A stretch of DNA of 64,000 bases from Eretmocerus hayati (GCA_029851415.1 CM056742.1:96516976-96580975); one strand, 5' to 3'; shown: positions 41,081-51,807, counted from the stretch's first letter. Notes: a model not told the origin generated them from the letters alone. A program made the numbers and translations.

Positions 41081-43228
41081 TTACAGATTAAAATAATGCC
41101 TCTGCTCAACATCAATCTTCTGCGAAGACTGGGTTAGTAAAAAATCTTTCAGGGATTCCTTGAATTGTGATGTTTTCCGCAGCTGCCGAAAGCCCGGAGG
41201 GAGAGAGTTCCACAAATGAGCACACTGAACCTGGAATGACCTTCTTCCGTACTCAAGTCTCATATTGGGAATTTTGAGTACCCGCTCTTCTGTATCACCG
41301 CGTGCAGGGCGTTCGGATTGGTACCTGGTGAACATCGCAGCTAGGTAGCCAGGCTCTCCTAAATGCATGATCTTGTGCATTAACAGAGCTGCGAAGTACA
41401 TTCTCCGCGAATCAGTACGTAACCAACCCAAACGTTCCCTAAACGGGGTGATGTGCTCGTCTCTCCTAAGATCAAAAATGTACCTCACACATGAATTGCT
41501 TAGTCGCTGTATCCGTTGCCGTTGTTCGTCCGTGGCGTCGAGGTACACGACCGTGCAATAATCCAAGTGCGGTTGAACCAAGGACTCGACTAGGCGAATT
41601 CGGAGAGGTCTGGTGATACACGCCCTAAAGAACCGCAGTCCGTATAGGGCTCTGTTGACTTTCTTAGTTACTTGGTCAATGTGCGGTCTCCACGTCAGTT
41701 CCCTGTCAAGTGTAACACCAAGACTCACGACCGTGTCACCGAACGGGGTGAACTTTCCATCCTGTATTTCAACCCCTGGCAAGTCCATTCCCTTCAGGTC
41801 TTTGATATTCCTCTCAGAGCTGAAGTGGATTGCCTTGGTCTTGCCAGCGTTGAGACACAGGCCGGAACTCTTGGCCCATTCAGCTACTAGTCGTCCTATT
41901 TCACCCAGCCGAGCGATGCCCTCTCTGATCTTAGTTTTCTCGACTTGGAGATAAATTTGCAGGTCATCCGCATAAAATAGATGATGTACCGACTTTTCGT
42001 CTAGCAAACCAGGTAAGTCATTGACATATAAGCTGAAGAGTAAAGGCCCGAGAACGGAACCCTGTGGAACACCCAGATTGGTTTCGAGCCAATCAGAATT
42101 ACCAGATTTTGAAGTGACTTTTTGGTTGCGACCTTGTAAGTATGATTTTATCCACAGAAGTGCCGATCTCGAAAAGCCAAGATTTCGAAGTTTGCTCAAC
42201 AGCTTTGATGGTGATATCGTGTCAAAGGCTTTACTAAAGTCAAAAAGCAGGAGCAAGGTGATCTTCTTCTTGTCAATACCTACTCTGATGTCATCGGTCA
42301 ACTTTAGTAGAGCTGTCTGGGTGCTATGGTATTGCCTAAAACCAGTCTGGAAGCGATCTTGTAATTTCTCTTGTTTTAAGTACTCCGTGATTTGGTCGTG
42401 TGCGATTTTTTCCAGGACCTTGGCAAGGAAGCAGAGCAGCACTATAGGACGAAAATCTGAGACTGTTGATGGAGCTGTAGTCTTTTTTAATGCAATCAGC
42501 TGTGCTTGCTTCCAAGCCGCGGGAAGAGTGCTATGAGCGAAAGAGGAGTTGAAAATATGTACAATAAGATCACCAATAGCTGGGAGAGCCTTCGTGATCA
42601 CGCTTTGGGGCATCCCGTCTGACCCACGGGCTTGCGAGGAAAAATGTTTGATAGCAAGGACAACGTCGTTAAAATTTGTGGGCTTGAATTCAAAACCCTC
42701 CTCTGAAGCCGAATTTATGTCGTCCATTGCTTCATCTATATTTTCGTGAGGCGAGACGGAAACTCCCGCAAAGTGAGCGTTCAACTCATCCGGTGTGGAA
42801 CCATGAAGTTCCTCCTCTTTGCTTTTAGGCAGGAGGCCGAGGTTGCGCATTTCCTTCCAGATGTTCTTATGTTGATCAAGAGCGTCTGAAAGATGGTTTT
42901 GAAGGAAGGAGTTACGCTCTTGTTCCATGCGCAAGTCGACCTCTTCGCTAAGCCGAAAGTACTCACTTTGAAGCTCAGGACACTTGCGCTGGTTACGTTG
43001 ATTTCGTTCCCAGCGCCTGCGCGTCGCATCTCGCTTATTCATGAGTACCCTCAACTCAGGACCGATCCAAGGAGCATCTTTTTTCCGCGGGTTGATAGTT
43101 TTTTCCGGCGCTAATTCATCTATAACAGTCTTTAAGTTCTCATTCAAGCAGTGAATTGCGTCTTCCAAGCTGGTTTCAGCATTTTCAAGAGCTGTCCAGT
43201 CGCAGCGAAGCAGACGGTCATTCAGCAT
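41081..43228 (-). CDS. family 2 reverse transcriptase (ORF2 C-terminal part)
   Basis: 715 codons. RT blocks are GSDGMPQSV, FRPIVLLCFLAKVLEKI, TGFRQYHSTQTALLK, LLFDFSKAFDTISP, GVPQGSVLGPLLFSLYVNDLP, catalytic LFYADDLQIYL (about residue 418), AEWAKSSGLCLN and SLGVTLDRELTW. The C-terminal domain (YIFDLRRDEHITPFRERLGWL, HLWNSLPPGFRQL, FKESLKDFL) is of the CR1/L2/Jockey type. The start Met is internal; a one-base frameshift near 43230-43260 separates it from the endonuclease. It copies element RNA at the nicked target. Confidence 0.93.
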   Translation of the reverse strand: MLNDRLLRCDWTALENAETSLEDAIHCLNENLKTVIDELAPEKTINPRKKDAPWIGPELRVLMNKRDATRRRWERNQRNQRKCPELQSEYFRLSEEVDLRMEQERNSFLQNHLSDALDQHKNIWKEMRNLGLLPKSKEEELHGSTPDELNAHFAGVSVSPHENIDEAMDDINSASEEGFEFKPTNFNDVVLAIKHFSSQARGSDGMPQSVITKALPAIGDLIVHIFNSSFAHSTLPAAWKQAQLIALKKTTAPSTVSDFRPIVLLCFLAKVLEKIAHDQITEYLKQEKLQDRFQTGFRQYHSTQTALLKLTDDIRVGIDKKKITLLLLFDFSKAFDTISPSKLLSKLRNLGFSRSALLWIKSYLQGRNQKVTSKSGNSDWLETNLGVPQGSVLGPLLFSLYVNDLPGLLDEKSVHHLFYADDLQIYLQVEKTKIREGIARLGEIGRLVAEWAKSSGLCLNAGKTKAIHFSSERNIKDLKGMDLPGVEIQDGKFTPFGDTVVSLGVTLDRELTWRPHIDQVTKKVNRALYGLRFFRACITRPLRIRLVESLVQPHLDYCTVVYLDATDEQRQRIQRLSNSCVRYIFDLRRDEHITPFRERLGWLRTDSRRMYFAALLMHKIMHLGEPGYLAAMFTRYQSERPARGDTEERVLKIPNMRLEYGRRSFQVQCAHLWNSLPPGFRQLRKTSQFKESLKDFLLTQSSQKIDVEQRHYFNL

Positions 43229-43965
43229 CTCCGGAGTGATGTTACGAAAATTCCTATAAGTGAAGGAATTTTTGGCGGAGTGGGAGTGAAGACGTTGATG
43301 GTGACGTCTATGACCGAGTGCCTGCCGAAACTGGGCAGGAGTCTGTTTTGAAAGTCAGTAATGGTGTCATTGTCATCTACGTAAATATGATCAATCCATG
43401 TATGAGAAACATTGGGGTTGTGTTGGTGAGTCGGGCCATGCTGCACTATCTGTAGGGCTAGTTCTTCTGTCAGTGCAGTCAGTGTCTTGGTGTCAGGATG
43501 AGCAGTATCCAACAAGTCAGCGTTCAGATCTCCCATTATAATTTTGTGACTATAATCTCCACACAGTCGGCGTAATGAGCCAAACAGCCCATCATCCTTC
43601 TGCATGGCGATTTTTGGAGGTCTATAGACTACCACGGCTATTATTGGAGGAGAGTTGCCTTGCTGTACGCTACAGAAAAGAAATTCAGGCACGCCAGGTT
43701 TTCCTGGGCCGAAAGTATTAGAAGAAACTAGTTTCTCTACTTTAAAATCATTGCGCACATACAAAGCAACCCCACCACCCTCCCTGTTGCGATCCTGTCT
43801 CAACAGTGAAAACCCAGGAATCTGAACGAGACTGTCATCCACATACTCATCTAGCTTCGACTCAGCGACCCCAAATAGATGATAGGAGGGATCGTTAGCA
43901 ATAAGCAAGCGCAGATGCTCAATCTTATCTGTCAGCGAGTTAAGGTTGATAAATCCCGCTTTCAA
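43222..43965 (-). CDS. family 2 endonuclease (ORF2 N-terminal part)
   Basis: 247 codons of APE-type endonuclease: FINLNSLTDKIEHLR, VAESKLDEYV, RQDRNREGGGVALYVR, VVYRPPK, IMGDLNADLL, SHTWIDHIYV and SFGRHSVIDV. Glu in AESK, Asp/Asn in GDLN and the D-x-x-Y motif are present. The last 10 or so codons are read past the frameshift. The natural ORF2 starts with this domain, preceded by ORF1 at 44008. Confidence 0.9.
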   Translation of the reverse strand: MKAGFINLNSLTDKIEHLRLLIANDPSYHLFGVAESKLDEYVDDSLVQIPGFSLLRQDRNREGGGVALYVRNDFKVEKLVSSNTFGPGKPGVPEFLFCSVQQGNSPPIIAVVVYRPPKIAMQKDDGLFGSLRRLCGDYSHKIIMGDLNADLLDTAHPDTKTLTALTEELALQIVQHGPTHQHNPNVSHTWIDHIYVDDNDTITDFQNRLLPSFGRHSVIDVTINVFTPTPPKIPSLIGIFVTSLRRC

Positions 43966-44007
43966 AGAACTACCACTCCCTCGTTTCTCCTCAGCAGCCG
44001 TACTTAG

Positions 44008-45889
44008 TCAGGGAGTTCTCGCCTTTTCTGCTGCCGAAGCACAACTCTGCTCCGGAACGGAGGCACAGCTCTGGGTGTTGTTAGAGGGTGCACGAGAACG
44101 TTTCGGAACACTTCGACAGGCTGTTTGAATGACCTGCAGATCAGCAAGAGATTCAAACGTATGCGCTCGCTCACCATTCTTCCGTCTAACCCAGAAACGT
44201 CCGCCACTGTGCCAGACGTATTTTAATCCTAAACCGTGTGCAACTGACCTCAAGCGTATATATTCTTTATATTTCCCACGGGGGAGGATTTCATTCACAT
44301 AGATCTTACGATCTGGCACGAGAGCTTTCGTATCCGGGTCAAGTAAATCAGGCTGGATGTTATTAGCCGTGAAATAGTTATTGGTGATAGAACGTTTAGC
44401 CTGAATCACCCCCCTAACCAGAATACTACTGGAGAGTTGGACCACGCATGATGGTAGTGTGCGTGAGATGGCAGCTGGGGCATGGGAAGATGAAACCGAA
44501 TCATGAATTAAAGGCCTCTCGCCAGACGTATGCCCCGGTTGCAAGACATGGACATCAGCCATGTCTGCCCTCTGCAGCTTTAGGAGAATGGACTTGAGCA
44601 CTGCAAAAGAAATATCACATACCTGTGCCGGTGAGGCCACAGAATCTTTTTTCACAGCACCATTTATAATTAGCTTACAGCGCTCAAGACCGTCCCTACT
44701 GAGTCCACGTCCTTGTTCCCCAGCATATGACTGGTAAGGCTTGTCCATTCTAGGTGGAATGATGGGACGCGAAGATTGATGTGTTGATTCGGCATTAATA
44801 TACTCATCATTACTAAATTCATCATTTTGCAGAGTACTCTGGTTACCTGTCAGTCGCTTAGTCAGACTGGAAAGCTCTCATTATGGAATTTTGCTCCAGA
44901 AGTAGCTGACGATCTAAGCGAAGCTCCTCCAGCTGGGAACTCTGCTTCTCCAATAGTCCCTCAAGAGAAGACACGCGTGCCAACAAACGATCATCCATCT
45001 CATTCACTGCTGGTGTGGAAGATGGAGAGGTAATGGCAACGTCTCGTCGGCTCATAAGGGATTTTATTTCGTCGAGTTCACTCTGGAGCATCTCGTTCTA
45101 TTGGAAAAAGAGGTCCAGAGTACTCTGCGATATAAGTACCCAATTGTTCTCAGGAGAATTCAACGGCTTCGATGTTGGTGATGCTGCAGGTCGATCCGAG
45201 ATGTTGGGGCTGCTAATCTTCTCCGATTCGACAGTGCACTCCACAGTTGGTGTAGTACGCGGCGACTGGAAGGCAATAGTTGGCCACGCATCTGTTTGCT
45301 GCTTTCGAATTTTCGCGGGCTTTACTTTGCTGGACTGGTGGCTGGTGGCGCCACGTGACGGAGACGAGACAGCAGTCGGTGGATTACCCCCGGCGAGCGC
45401 GAGCTGTGGACTCTCGGTGGTATGAGAGGCACTGGTGGTGGGAGGCTTCGCGCTCCGTGCAGTGGTGGTATGTTGCGAAGCGGGGGGAGATGTTCCTGAC
45501 GCACCACGGGAGCTGAGCCTCGTGTGTGAGATGGTCTGATTACTCACACGTTTTCGCAGGCTTGTATTCTCCTTCTCTCTTTCTCTGGCTGTTTGCGCGT
45601 TGAATTGTGGAGCCGTCGTCTGCTTTGACGCACTCGATGTTAAATTAGCGATATTGGTGTCGCTCACCTGCAGGCATTGCAAACATGTCACTGCTCCCCG
45701 GGATGATCTCGAGCACTTGACATGAGCTGATCCATTGCAAATGCCGCATTCTCTGCTGCCTGTGCGTAAGGTGCAATTGCAGACACAGCAGATGTTTTCG
45801 CTCATCGCGCAGCAGACAACGTCGTAGCAGGCCAGCGTAGCAGACGACGTCCGAGCATGCGCACAAGGTTCACTTTCGGCGCCAAGCAC
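44008..45889 (-). pseudogene. family 2 ORF1, PHD-like zinc finger and RNA-binding C-terminus
   Basis: Three open stretches make up ORF1. 45889-45098 starts with a Cys-rich PHD-like finger (ENICCVCNC, ECGICNGSAHVKC, TCLQC), probably from an internal Met at about 45806, then a Ser/Thr-rich linker. 45091-44858 is a coiled coil (RLLARVSSLEGLLEKQ). 44748-44008 holds the C-terminal block (KIYVNEILPRGKYKEY, YVWHSGGRFWVRRKNGE). An in-frame TAG at about 45095 and a frame change near 44850 break it. ORF1 proteins bind element RNA. Confidence 0.82.
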
Positions 45890-46094
45890 TGCCGACTCGA
45901 TGTTGTAGTTGGAGTTGCAGAATTGGAATTATTCCTCCCAGGCTCGTGCAGGAGCCATGCAGCGATGCTCCAGATGTATGAGCCTGCAGGAGGAAATCCA
46001 ATCTGCAAAAAAGTGCCACTCGGGACGACGTTTTGATGGTTAAAGTCACATTCAAACACGGAGCGATGTGTAATGCGTGTGGATGTACTCACCG

Positions 46095-46096
<2 letters not shown>

Positions 46097-46180
<84 letters not shown>
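46097..46180. repeat. (GA)n microsatellite, about 42 repeats, at 5' end of R1-like element
   Basis: Pure AG repetition of about 84 bp. The retrotransposon starts at the next base (ACCCCGTAGG). Confidence 0.97.
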
Positions 46181-46183
<3 letters not shown>

Positions 46184-46441
46184 CCGTAGGGGGCTTTGGG
46201 TGTGACCTTAGGGTTGCACTTGGAGCTTGAGGGAGTGACGCCCCTCCGGACCCGAGTCCTACACTCACACTAACACACACACTACACTCTACACGCACCA
46301 TACTTACGCTTGCTCAAGCATTACACAGACATACCAACATTATACAGAACACGCATCACACAACACACCACACCCGTGCTGGTCTGGTCCGGGGTCGGTC
46401 AGCATGCGATTCCAGGCCCTGGAAAAAGAAGAAAGAAGAAG

Positions 46442-48320
46442 ATGTCCAGCATTGACGGCAAGAATTCCCCAAGTAAAGCGGGGCCCCATTCGGATCTTGG
46501 GGGGGGGGGCCCAACGATGCAAAGCGCGCTACCAGTGGCACACTTGGCTGGTGGACTCACGCGTAAAGCTACAAGCGATGGAAATACGCCTCTGGCGAAG
46601 ATAGTTGGAGCAAAGGACCAACACCAGAAAGGAGTAGACCTCACCCCGAACAGCAGGAAGAGAAAGGGTCTGGGTGAGGAAGTAGATAAGCGAACGCTGA
46701 AACAATCGAAGCTCACATTCTTGAGCCAAAAAGAGAAGAACGCGAAGGTTGCTGCAGAAGCGCAAGCGGCGGCAGACAAGCTTATGAAGATCAACCCCGC
46801 GATCAAGATCCAGCTTACGCAAGACAAGAACAAGGGAGACGATACCGCCGATTCCAGCTCGGATTCAGGGGACTCTAACACCACCACGGAGTCCCAGAAG
46901 TCAGAAGACACCCTGACATCCAAGGACTGTGACCGTGGACTCGAAAAAGGTCAAAAAACACCGGAGGATATGGACATCGATCGGTTCCCCACACCTGAGA
47001 AGGCCAGTCGACAAAGAAGTGGAGACAAGGCCCCCGATCTAATGGAAGGATGGAGGGACTTGAAAATGTGCCGAGAACAGATGGAGGAGAAGACTCATCT
47101 TCTCCTCGACCACCTGAACTTGGTCATAGGGATAGCCGAGTCTGCTTCCAACATCCCAGAAGGAACTCGGGGCGACATGGAAGAGCTCAAGAAGATTGGC
47201 CACGCTCTCGAAGGCCTACTTGCGGCAGACAAAGGGAAGAGAGCGGCTTTCGAGACCACACTTCTCGAAGCGGAGAAGACCCTAAAAATGAAGAGGAGTG
47301 CGCAGCCCTCTGGGCCAGCCGCGTCGGGAAGCGGCACACAGGGAAGGGGGGCGAATAAACCGGAATCGCGACAAGGGAAACAGCACGATACGAAGAGGAC
47401 GCGACGCGGACATCCATCGGGAGCCCTCGAAACACCGCGCTCGACATCGACTCCTAATAGGCCCAAGCAGGACGGGCCTTGGCAGGAAGTGGTCTCTAAG
47501 AGAAATACGAAGAGGGCAAAGAAAAGCGGTCGATCAAGTGACACCGCTGGAAAGAAGGCAAAGATGAAGCCAAGAAGAGCGAAATCCGACGCCGTTCTCG
47601 TCACGGCAAACCAAGGTGGGTTAAGCTACGCAGATATGCTGCGCAAGATAAAGACGGATGACCTTAATGAAGAAGTGGGCTCTAAAGTCACGGGCATCGG
47701 CAAAACACAGGAAGGACAAATCCTCATTGAACTGAGGAAGGGCACCGACGCTGCAGCCATCAAAGCGGCTCTGACACCAGTCGTCGGGCAAGAAGGGGCC
47801 GTCCACTGCCTCGCAAATAGCATGACCCTCGAGGTTCTCGGAGTCGACTACGATGTCGACAAAACTAAAGTGCAGAAGGACCTCGCGAAGGCCCTACCAG
47901 AAAACGAGGATGGAGCCATAATAGTTAAGAGCTTGCGAAACGGCTCCCGAGGCACCCAAACAGCGGTTGTGTCCATCCCAGAGGCTCGCTCACCGCCTCC
48001 TGGACTGGAAAGAACCCAAGGTGGGATGGAGCAGAGTGAGAATCCGCGAGAAGGGAGGCATCCCACGCTGCTATAACTGCCTAGAGTATGACCACAAGGC
48101 CTCAGGCTGCAAAAAAGAGAAGGCAGAGGAACGTCAACCGAAACTCTGCTTCCAGTGCGGTGAACCAGGACACCTCGCCGCTACCTGTAAAGAGAAACCA
48201 AAATGCCTCAGCTGCGTGGCTATCGGAACCAGATCTGACCACAGGTCGGGCTCCAGCAACTGCACAGCCTACCAAAACGCGAGGGCGACATATAGACGCA
48301 GGGGGGGAAGAAATGGCTAA
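46442..48320 (+). pseudogene. R1-like ORF1 (gag-like) with three zinc knuckles, one frameshift
   Basis: The first part is open from the chosen ATG at 46442 (MSSIDGKNS) to about 47985 in one frame, then coding moves to the next frame and ends at TAA 48318-48320. The N-terminal two thirds is Lys/Glu/Ser-rich with coiled-coil stretches and a basic region (KRAKKSGRSSD). A C-terminal RNA-binding domain has VTANQGGLSYADMLRKIK and LEVLGVDYDV. The zinc knuckles are CYNCLEYDHKASGC, CFQCGEPGHLAATC and CLSCVAIGTRSDH. R1-clade ORF1 proteins carry three such knuckles. The frameshift near 47985 is the only defect seen. The start choice is inferred from context. Confidence 0.87.
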
Positions 48321-51300
48321 CTTTATCCAAGCCAACCTCAGGAGAAGCGGGGAAGCTTGTGACCTCCTACATACTGCCGCCAAAGAAGGGGGTATCGATG
48401 TTCTGATCATCTCCGAACCGCCTCGGAAGCGCGAACTTTCCCGTTCCACATTCGATCACTGGGGGACCGCTGTAATTCAGATCACGAATCCCGCGATCCG
48501 CGAGACTGAACCAGCTGTTAGTGGCCGCGGTTATGCTCGAAAGACCATAGGGGGCACAGCTGTATACAGCTGCTACTACTCGCCGTCGCTTAAGACGCAC
48601 GAATTTGAAGACGAGCTCCACGACCTAGAAGACGATGTGAGGCAATGGGGGGGCCCAGTTATAATCGCGGGAGATTTCAACTCCAAGGAACCGACTTGGA
48701 GCGGGGGGCCGCGCGATAGACGGGGGGTAATACTCGCTGATGCCATGGAGGCATTGGGATTAGTGCTCGCGAACGAGACGGGGGTTATCACCTATTACCG
48801 GCACGACACTCGGTCCCGGGAGGGAGGTTCATCATCAGTCCTCGACCTGACGTTCATGAGCCCGTCGCTCATGGGACGTATGACATCGTGGGAAGTTCTG
48901 GACACGGAAACACTGAGTGACCATCGACATATTCGGTTTCGACTTAGGACTGACGGACAGAGACAGACGACACGCAGACCGCGACCAACGGGGTGGCAGG
49001 TACGGAAGCTGGACGAGGGAAAATTCCGGGAATCGATAGAAACAGTCGAAGATCTCCCGATGAACTCCGCCTCGGACGAGGCTGTGGCGATGGTAACATC
49101 CGCCATCACGAGAGCTTGCGACGCCTCGATGCCTCGCAGGACAACACCATGTTTCTGGAGGAAACCAGAGTACTGGATCACCGATGAGATCAAGGCTCTA
49201 CGAAGAACGAGCAACAAGAACAGGAGGACCGCATGGCGATCAAGGAAGCTGCAACGACCATCGCTGGCGGAAGATGACAGAGCGTACAAAGAAGCAAAGA
49301 AGGCTCTCGTTCTAGCCATCCGGAGGAGCAAAGAGAAGTGCTGGGGTGAACTGTGCGACATGGTTAACGAAGACCCCTGGGGCACGCCATATCGCGTGGT
49401 CATGTCAAAGGTCCGACCCCGGAGGGGCAACCCAGCACCGACCGATGCAGCAACATTGCGCACCATCGTGGAAGACCTCTTCCCAGCAGGAGAACCCAGA
49501 GTTACATTCCCTACGGAGAGCGAAGACCCCATCCCGCTCTTCACTATGCAAGAGCTACTCATAGCGGCGAAGAGAATGCCGAACGGCAAGGCCCCTGGCC
49601 TGGATGGCATCCCAAACGAGGCTCTGAAACTGGTCTTCAAATACAAGCCAGATCTACTCCTCGACCTCTTCAACATCTGTCTGAGCGCGGGAACTTTCCC
49701 GGACAAGTGGAAACGCCAGAAGCTGGTCCTGATACCTAAGGGTCAAGGAGGTCAACGCCCTCTCAGCATGCTCGACAATATCGGGAAAATGTACGAGAGG
49801 ATGGTGCTCAACAGGGTGGAAAAAGCCTACGAAGAAGGCGGTGGGCTATCACCAATGCAGTTCGGGTTCCGGAAGGGACGGAGCACTGTGCACGCGATCG
49901 AGGCGGTCCAAGAACGGGTTCAAGCGTCGGTAGGGAACCCATACCAAGGAAGAGGAGGATTCTGTGCCATCATTGCGTTGGACATAAAGAACGCATTCAA
50001 CTGCGCGAGCTGGGAGCGAGTCTATCAATCCCAAGCAGGTAAAGTGCCCCCCTATCTACTAGCCGTCACGAGTGACTACCTGCGGAACAGGACCCTCGTG
50101 TACGACACCGACGAGGGACAAGAGATTCGGGTACTGTCCGCCGGAATCGGACAGGGATCGGTCTCCGGGCCGTTCAACTGGAACACCCAGTATGACAGCT
50201 TACTGTCTATCGAACTGCCAGAAGGAGTGATAATAGTGGCTTTCGCGGACGACGCGGGACTCATAGTATGGGCTGACAACGAGGAACTCTTGGGTAGACG
50301 CGCGAACGAAGCGCTGGCCCGAGTCTACGAGTGGATGATTAGCAGTCTTCTGGAGCTCGCTGTCAAGAAGTGCGAAGCAATCGTGGTCACAAGGCGTAGG
50401 GAGTTTGACTTACCCCGGTTTTATATCAACGGGCAAGAGATTCCACGGAAGACAGAGCTGAAATACCTCGGTGTATGGCTCGACGACAAGTGGTCGTTCA
50501 AGAAGCACATCCAGGAAGCCGCCCAGAAGGCGAGCAGGGTCGGTGCGGCGCTCCAGCGGCTTATGCCGAATATCGGAGGACCCAAGGAAAAGAGGCGCGC
50601 ACTTCTCAACACCGTCACTACCTCCATCATGCTGTACGGTGCACCCGTGTGGGGGAAGAGAGTAGAGAAGACCATAATCGAGAAGAGAATGGGGCCTGTC
50701 CACCGAAGAGCGGCCCTGAGGAGTATCCGTGCCTACCGCTCTGTGTCAGGAGATGCGGCTTACGTATTGGCGAGTACTCCGCCCATCCACTTGCTCGTCG
50801 CGGAGCGAGTGAGGATCTGGGACCGCCAAAAAGTGATCGGAGCCGAACACGTACTCACTCCGACGATGAAGGAGATCATCCGCGACAACGAGAAGGAAAC
50901 CACCCTTGAGCATTGGCAAACTGAGTGGGATTCGCCATTTGCAAACGGCAGATGGACGCACCGGCTGATCCGTGACGTAGCCCAGTGGGCGGAACGCACC
51001 CACGGAGAGATGGACTACTGGACGACGCAGGCACTGAGCGATCATGGTTGCTTCGGTTCCTATCTAACCAGGTTCAAGAAGAGGACGACCCCAGCATGTC
51101 AGTCATGCGGGGACGAATGGGATGACGCCGAACATGCCCTGTTCAAGTGCAGCGACACCCGGAGAGAGCGCGCCGAGCTGGATGAATGGCTGGGTGCTCA
51201 ACTAACTCCTGAGAATCTCGTCCCGTACTTGCTCCGCAACCAGGAGACATGGGATAGACTCACCGGATACATCAAGCTGGTGATGACCCGCAAAGAAGAG

Positions 51301-51345
51301 AAAGAGAGGGAAGTAAGGCGCCTCGAAGCAGGCGAATTACAGTGA
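48313..51345 (+). CDS. R1-like ORF2, endonuclease, reverse transcriptase, CCHC (intact)
   Basis: The start ATG at 48313 overlaps the ORF1 stop in ATGGCTAA; open frame upstream to 48088 is probably not used. The protein is about 1010 residues. Endonuclease motifs: QANLRRSGEA, IISEPPRK, AGDFNSKEPTW, SSVLDLTFMS, LSDHRHI (about residues 5-220). RT motifs: GKAPGLDGIPNEALK, RPLSMLDNIGKMYERM, FGFRKGRSTVHAI, ALDIKNAFNCASW, GIGQGSVSGPFNW and catalytic VAFADDAGLI (about residue 643). The C-terminal zinc motif is CQSCGDEWDDAEHALFKC. This is the R1-clade order. The endonuclease likely picks the (GA)n target. Ends at TGA after GELQ. Confidence 0.95.
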   Translation: MANFIQANLRRSGEACDLLHTAAKEGGIDVLIISEPPRKRELSRSTFDHWGTAVIQITNPAIRETEPAVSGRGYARKTIGGTAVYSCYYSPSLKTHEFEDELHDLEDDVRQWGGPVIIAGDFNSKEPTWSGGPRDRRGVILADAMEALGLVLANETGVITYYRHDTRSREGGSSSVLDLTFMSPSLMGRMTSWEVLDTETLSDHRHIRFRLRTDGQRQTTRRPRPTGWQVRKLDEGKFRESIETVEDLPMNSASDEAVAMVTSAITRACDASMPRRTTPCFWRKPEYWITDEIKALRRTSNKNRRTAWRSRKLQRPSLAEDDRAYKEAKKALVLAIRRSKEKCWGELCDMVNEDPWGTPYRVVMSKVRPRRGNPAPTDAATLRTIVEDLFPAGEPRVTFPTESEDPIPLFTMQELLIAAKRMPNGKAPGLDGIPNEALKLVFKYKPDLLLDLFNICLSAGTFPDKWKRQKLVLIPKGQGGQRPLSMLDNIGKMYERMVLNRVEKAYEEGGGLSPMQFGFRKGRSTVHAIEAVQERVQASVGNPYQGRGGFCAIIALDIKNAFNCASWERVYQSQAGKVPPYLLAVTSDYLRNRTLVYDTDEGQEIRVLSAGIGQGSVSGPFNWNTQYDSLLSIELPEGVIIVAFADDAGLIVWADNEELLGRRANEALARVYEWMISSLLELAVKKCEAIVVTRRREFDLPRFYINGQEIPRKTELKYLGVWLDDKWSFKKHIQEAAQKASRVGAALQRLMPNIGGPKEKRRALLNTVTTSIMLYGAPVWGKRVEKTIIEKRMGPVHRRAALRSIRAYRSVSGDAAYVLASTPPIHLLVAERVRIWDRQKVIGAEHVLTPTMKEIIRDNEKETTLEHWQTEWDSPFANGRWTHRLIRDVAQWAERTHGEMDYWTTQALSDHGCFGSYLTRFKKRTTPACQSCGDEWDDAEHALFKCSDTRRERAELDEWLGAQLTPENLVPYLLRNQETWDRLTGYIKLVMTRKEEKEREVRRLEAGELQ

Positions 51346-51770
51346 CTCTGCCGATTGAAACAGAAGAGGTCCAAATGGTTCCAGGAGGAATATGATGGAC
51401 TGAAGAGGGAAGGAAGAAGATAGAAGATCGAAGAAAGAAGAAAGAAGAATGAAGAGATGGAAGAAGATCGAAGGAGGAGAAACAACCCCTGCGAGTCGTG
51501 AGAAGAGGGACGCTCGATCCTGAGCGCGAGACGCCACCGGTCCTGAAGTAATGCTCACGCGGTGCCGGGTCCGGATTGGTAAGTTGGTGGATCTCTCCCT
51601 TGTCCGATGGCCAGCGCCAACGGAGAAGGAAGAGAGGGTTTACCCGGTTCGGATGGCCGTATCGATGCGGATTCCAGCCCGGGACTGTTGGGGAGGTGCT
51701 GGCCAGCCGTGTTTGGCTGACTGGTGCCTCTCCTTCGTACGTCGCAGCGTATTTGCCCTACAACCACCTT
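51346..51770 (+). other. R1-like 3' UTR, copy 1
   Basis: 425 bp without ORF2 codons, ending AACCACCTT then A12. The last 190 bp (from GGAGAAGGAAGAGAGGGTT) are well conserved in copy 2, which suggests an RT-recognised 3' end. Confidence 0.85.
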
Positions 51771-51773
51771 AAA

Positions 51774-51782
<9 letters not shown>

Positions 51783-51807
<25 letters not shown>
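51783..51807. repeat. (GA)n microsatellite between copies 1 and 2
   Basis: About 12 GA repeats lie between the A12 of copy 1 and the truncated 5' end of copy 2. Confidence 0.95.

Larger units (their letters stand above)
40761..46092 (-). mobile_element. family 2 non-LTR retrotransposon, nearly full length
   Basis: On the minus strand the order is PHD-like ORF1, endonuclease, RT, 3' UTR and an (ATCT)n tail, about 5.3 kb. RT and C-terminal motifs place it in the CR1/Jockey group. A few stops and frameshifts (near 45095, 44850 and 43230) make it inactive. Its 5' limit is uncertain and lies near the (GA)n tract at 46097. Confidence 0.85.
46181..51782 (+). mobile_element. R1-clade non-LTR retrotransposon inserted in (GA)n, copy 1
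   Basis: The unit has 5' UTR (46181-46441), ORF1 with zinc knuckles, ORF2 with endonuclease and RT, a 425 bp 3' UTR and A12 (51771-51782). It lies exactly between (GA)n at 46097-46180 and (GA)n at 51783-51807. Such sharp flanking by the same repeat means insertion within a GA microsatellite. Size (5.6 kb), ORF overlap and motifs place it in the R1 clade, known for sequence-specific targets. Only one frameshift in ORF1 mars it, so it is young. Confidence 0.92.

Noticed and set aside
46089..46301. Open frame of Ser-Leu repeats on the minus strand
   Set aside because: Translation of the (GA)n microsatellite.
47095..47604. 169-codon open frame on the minus strand
   Set aside because: Antisense shadow of the R1-like ORF1.
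48795..49706. 303-codon open frame on the minus strand
   Set aside because: Antisense shadow of the R1-like ORF2, in which all RT and endonuclease motifs are on the plus strand.
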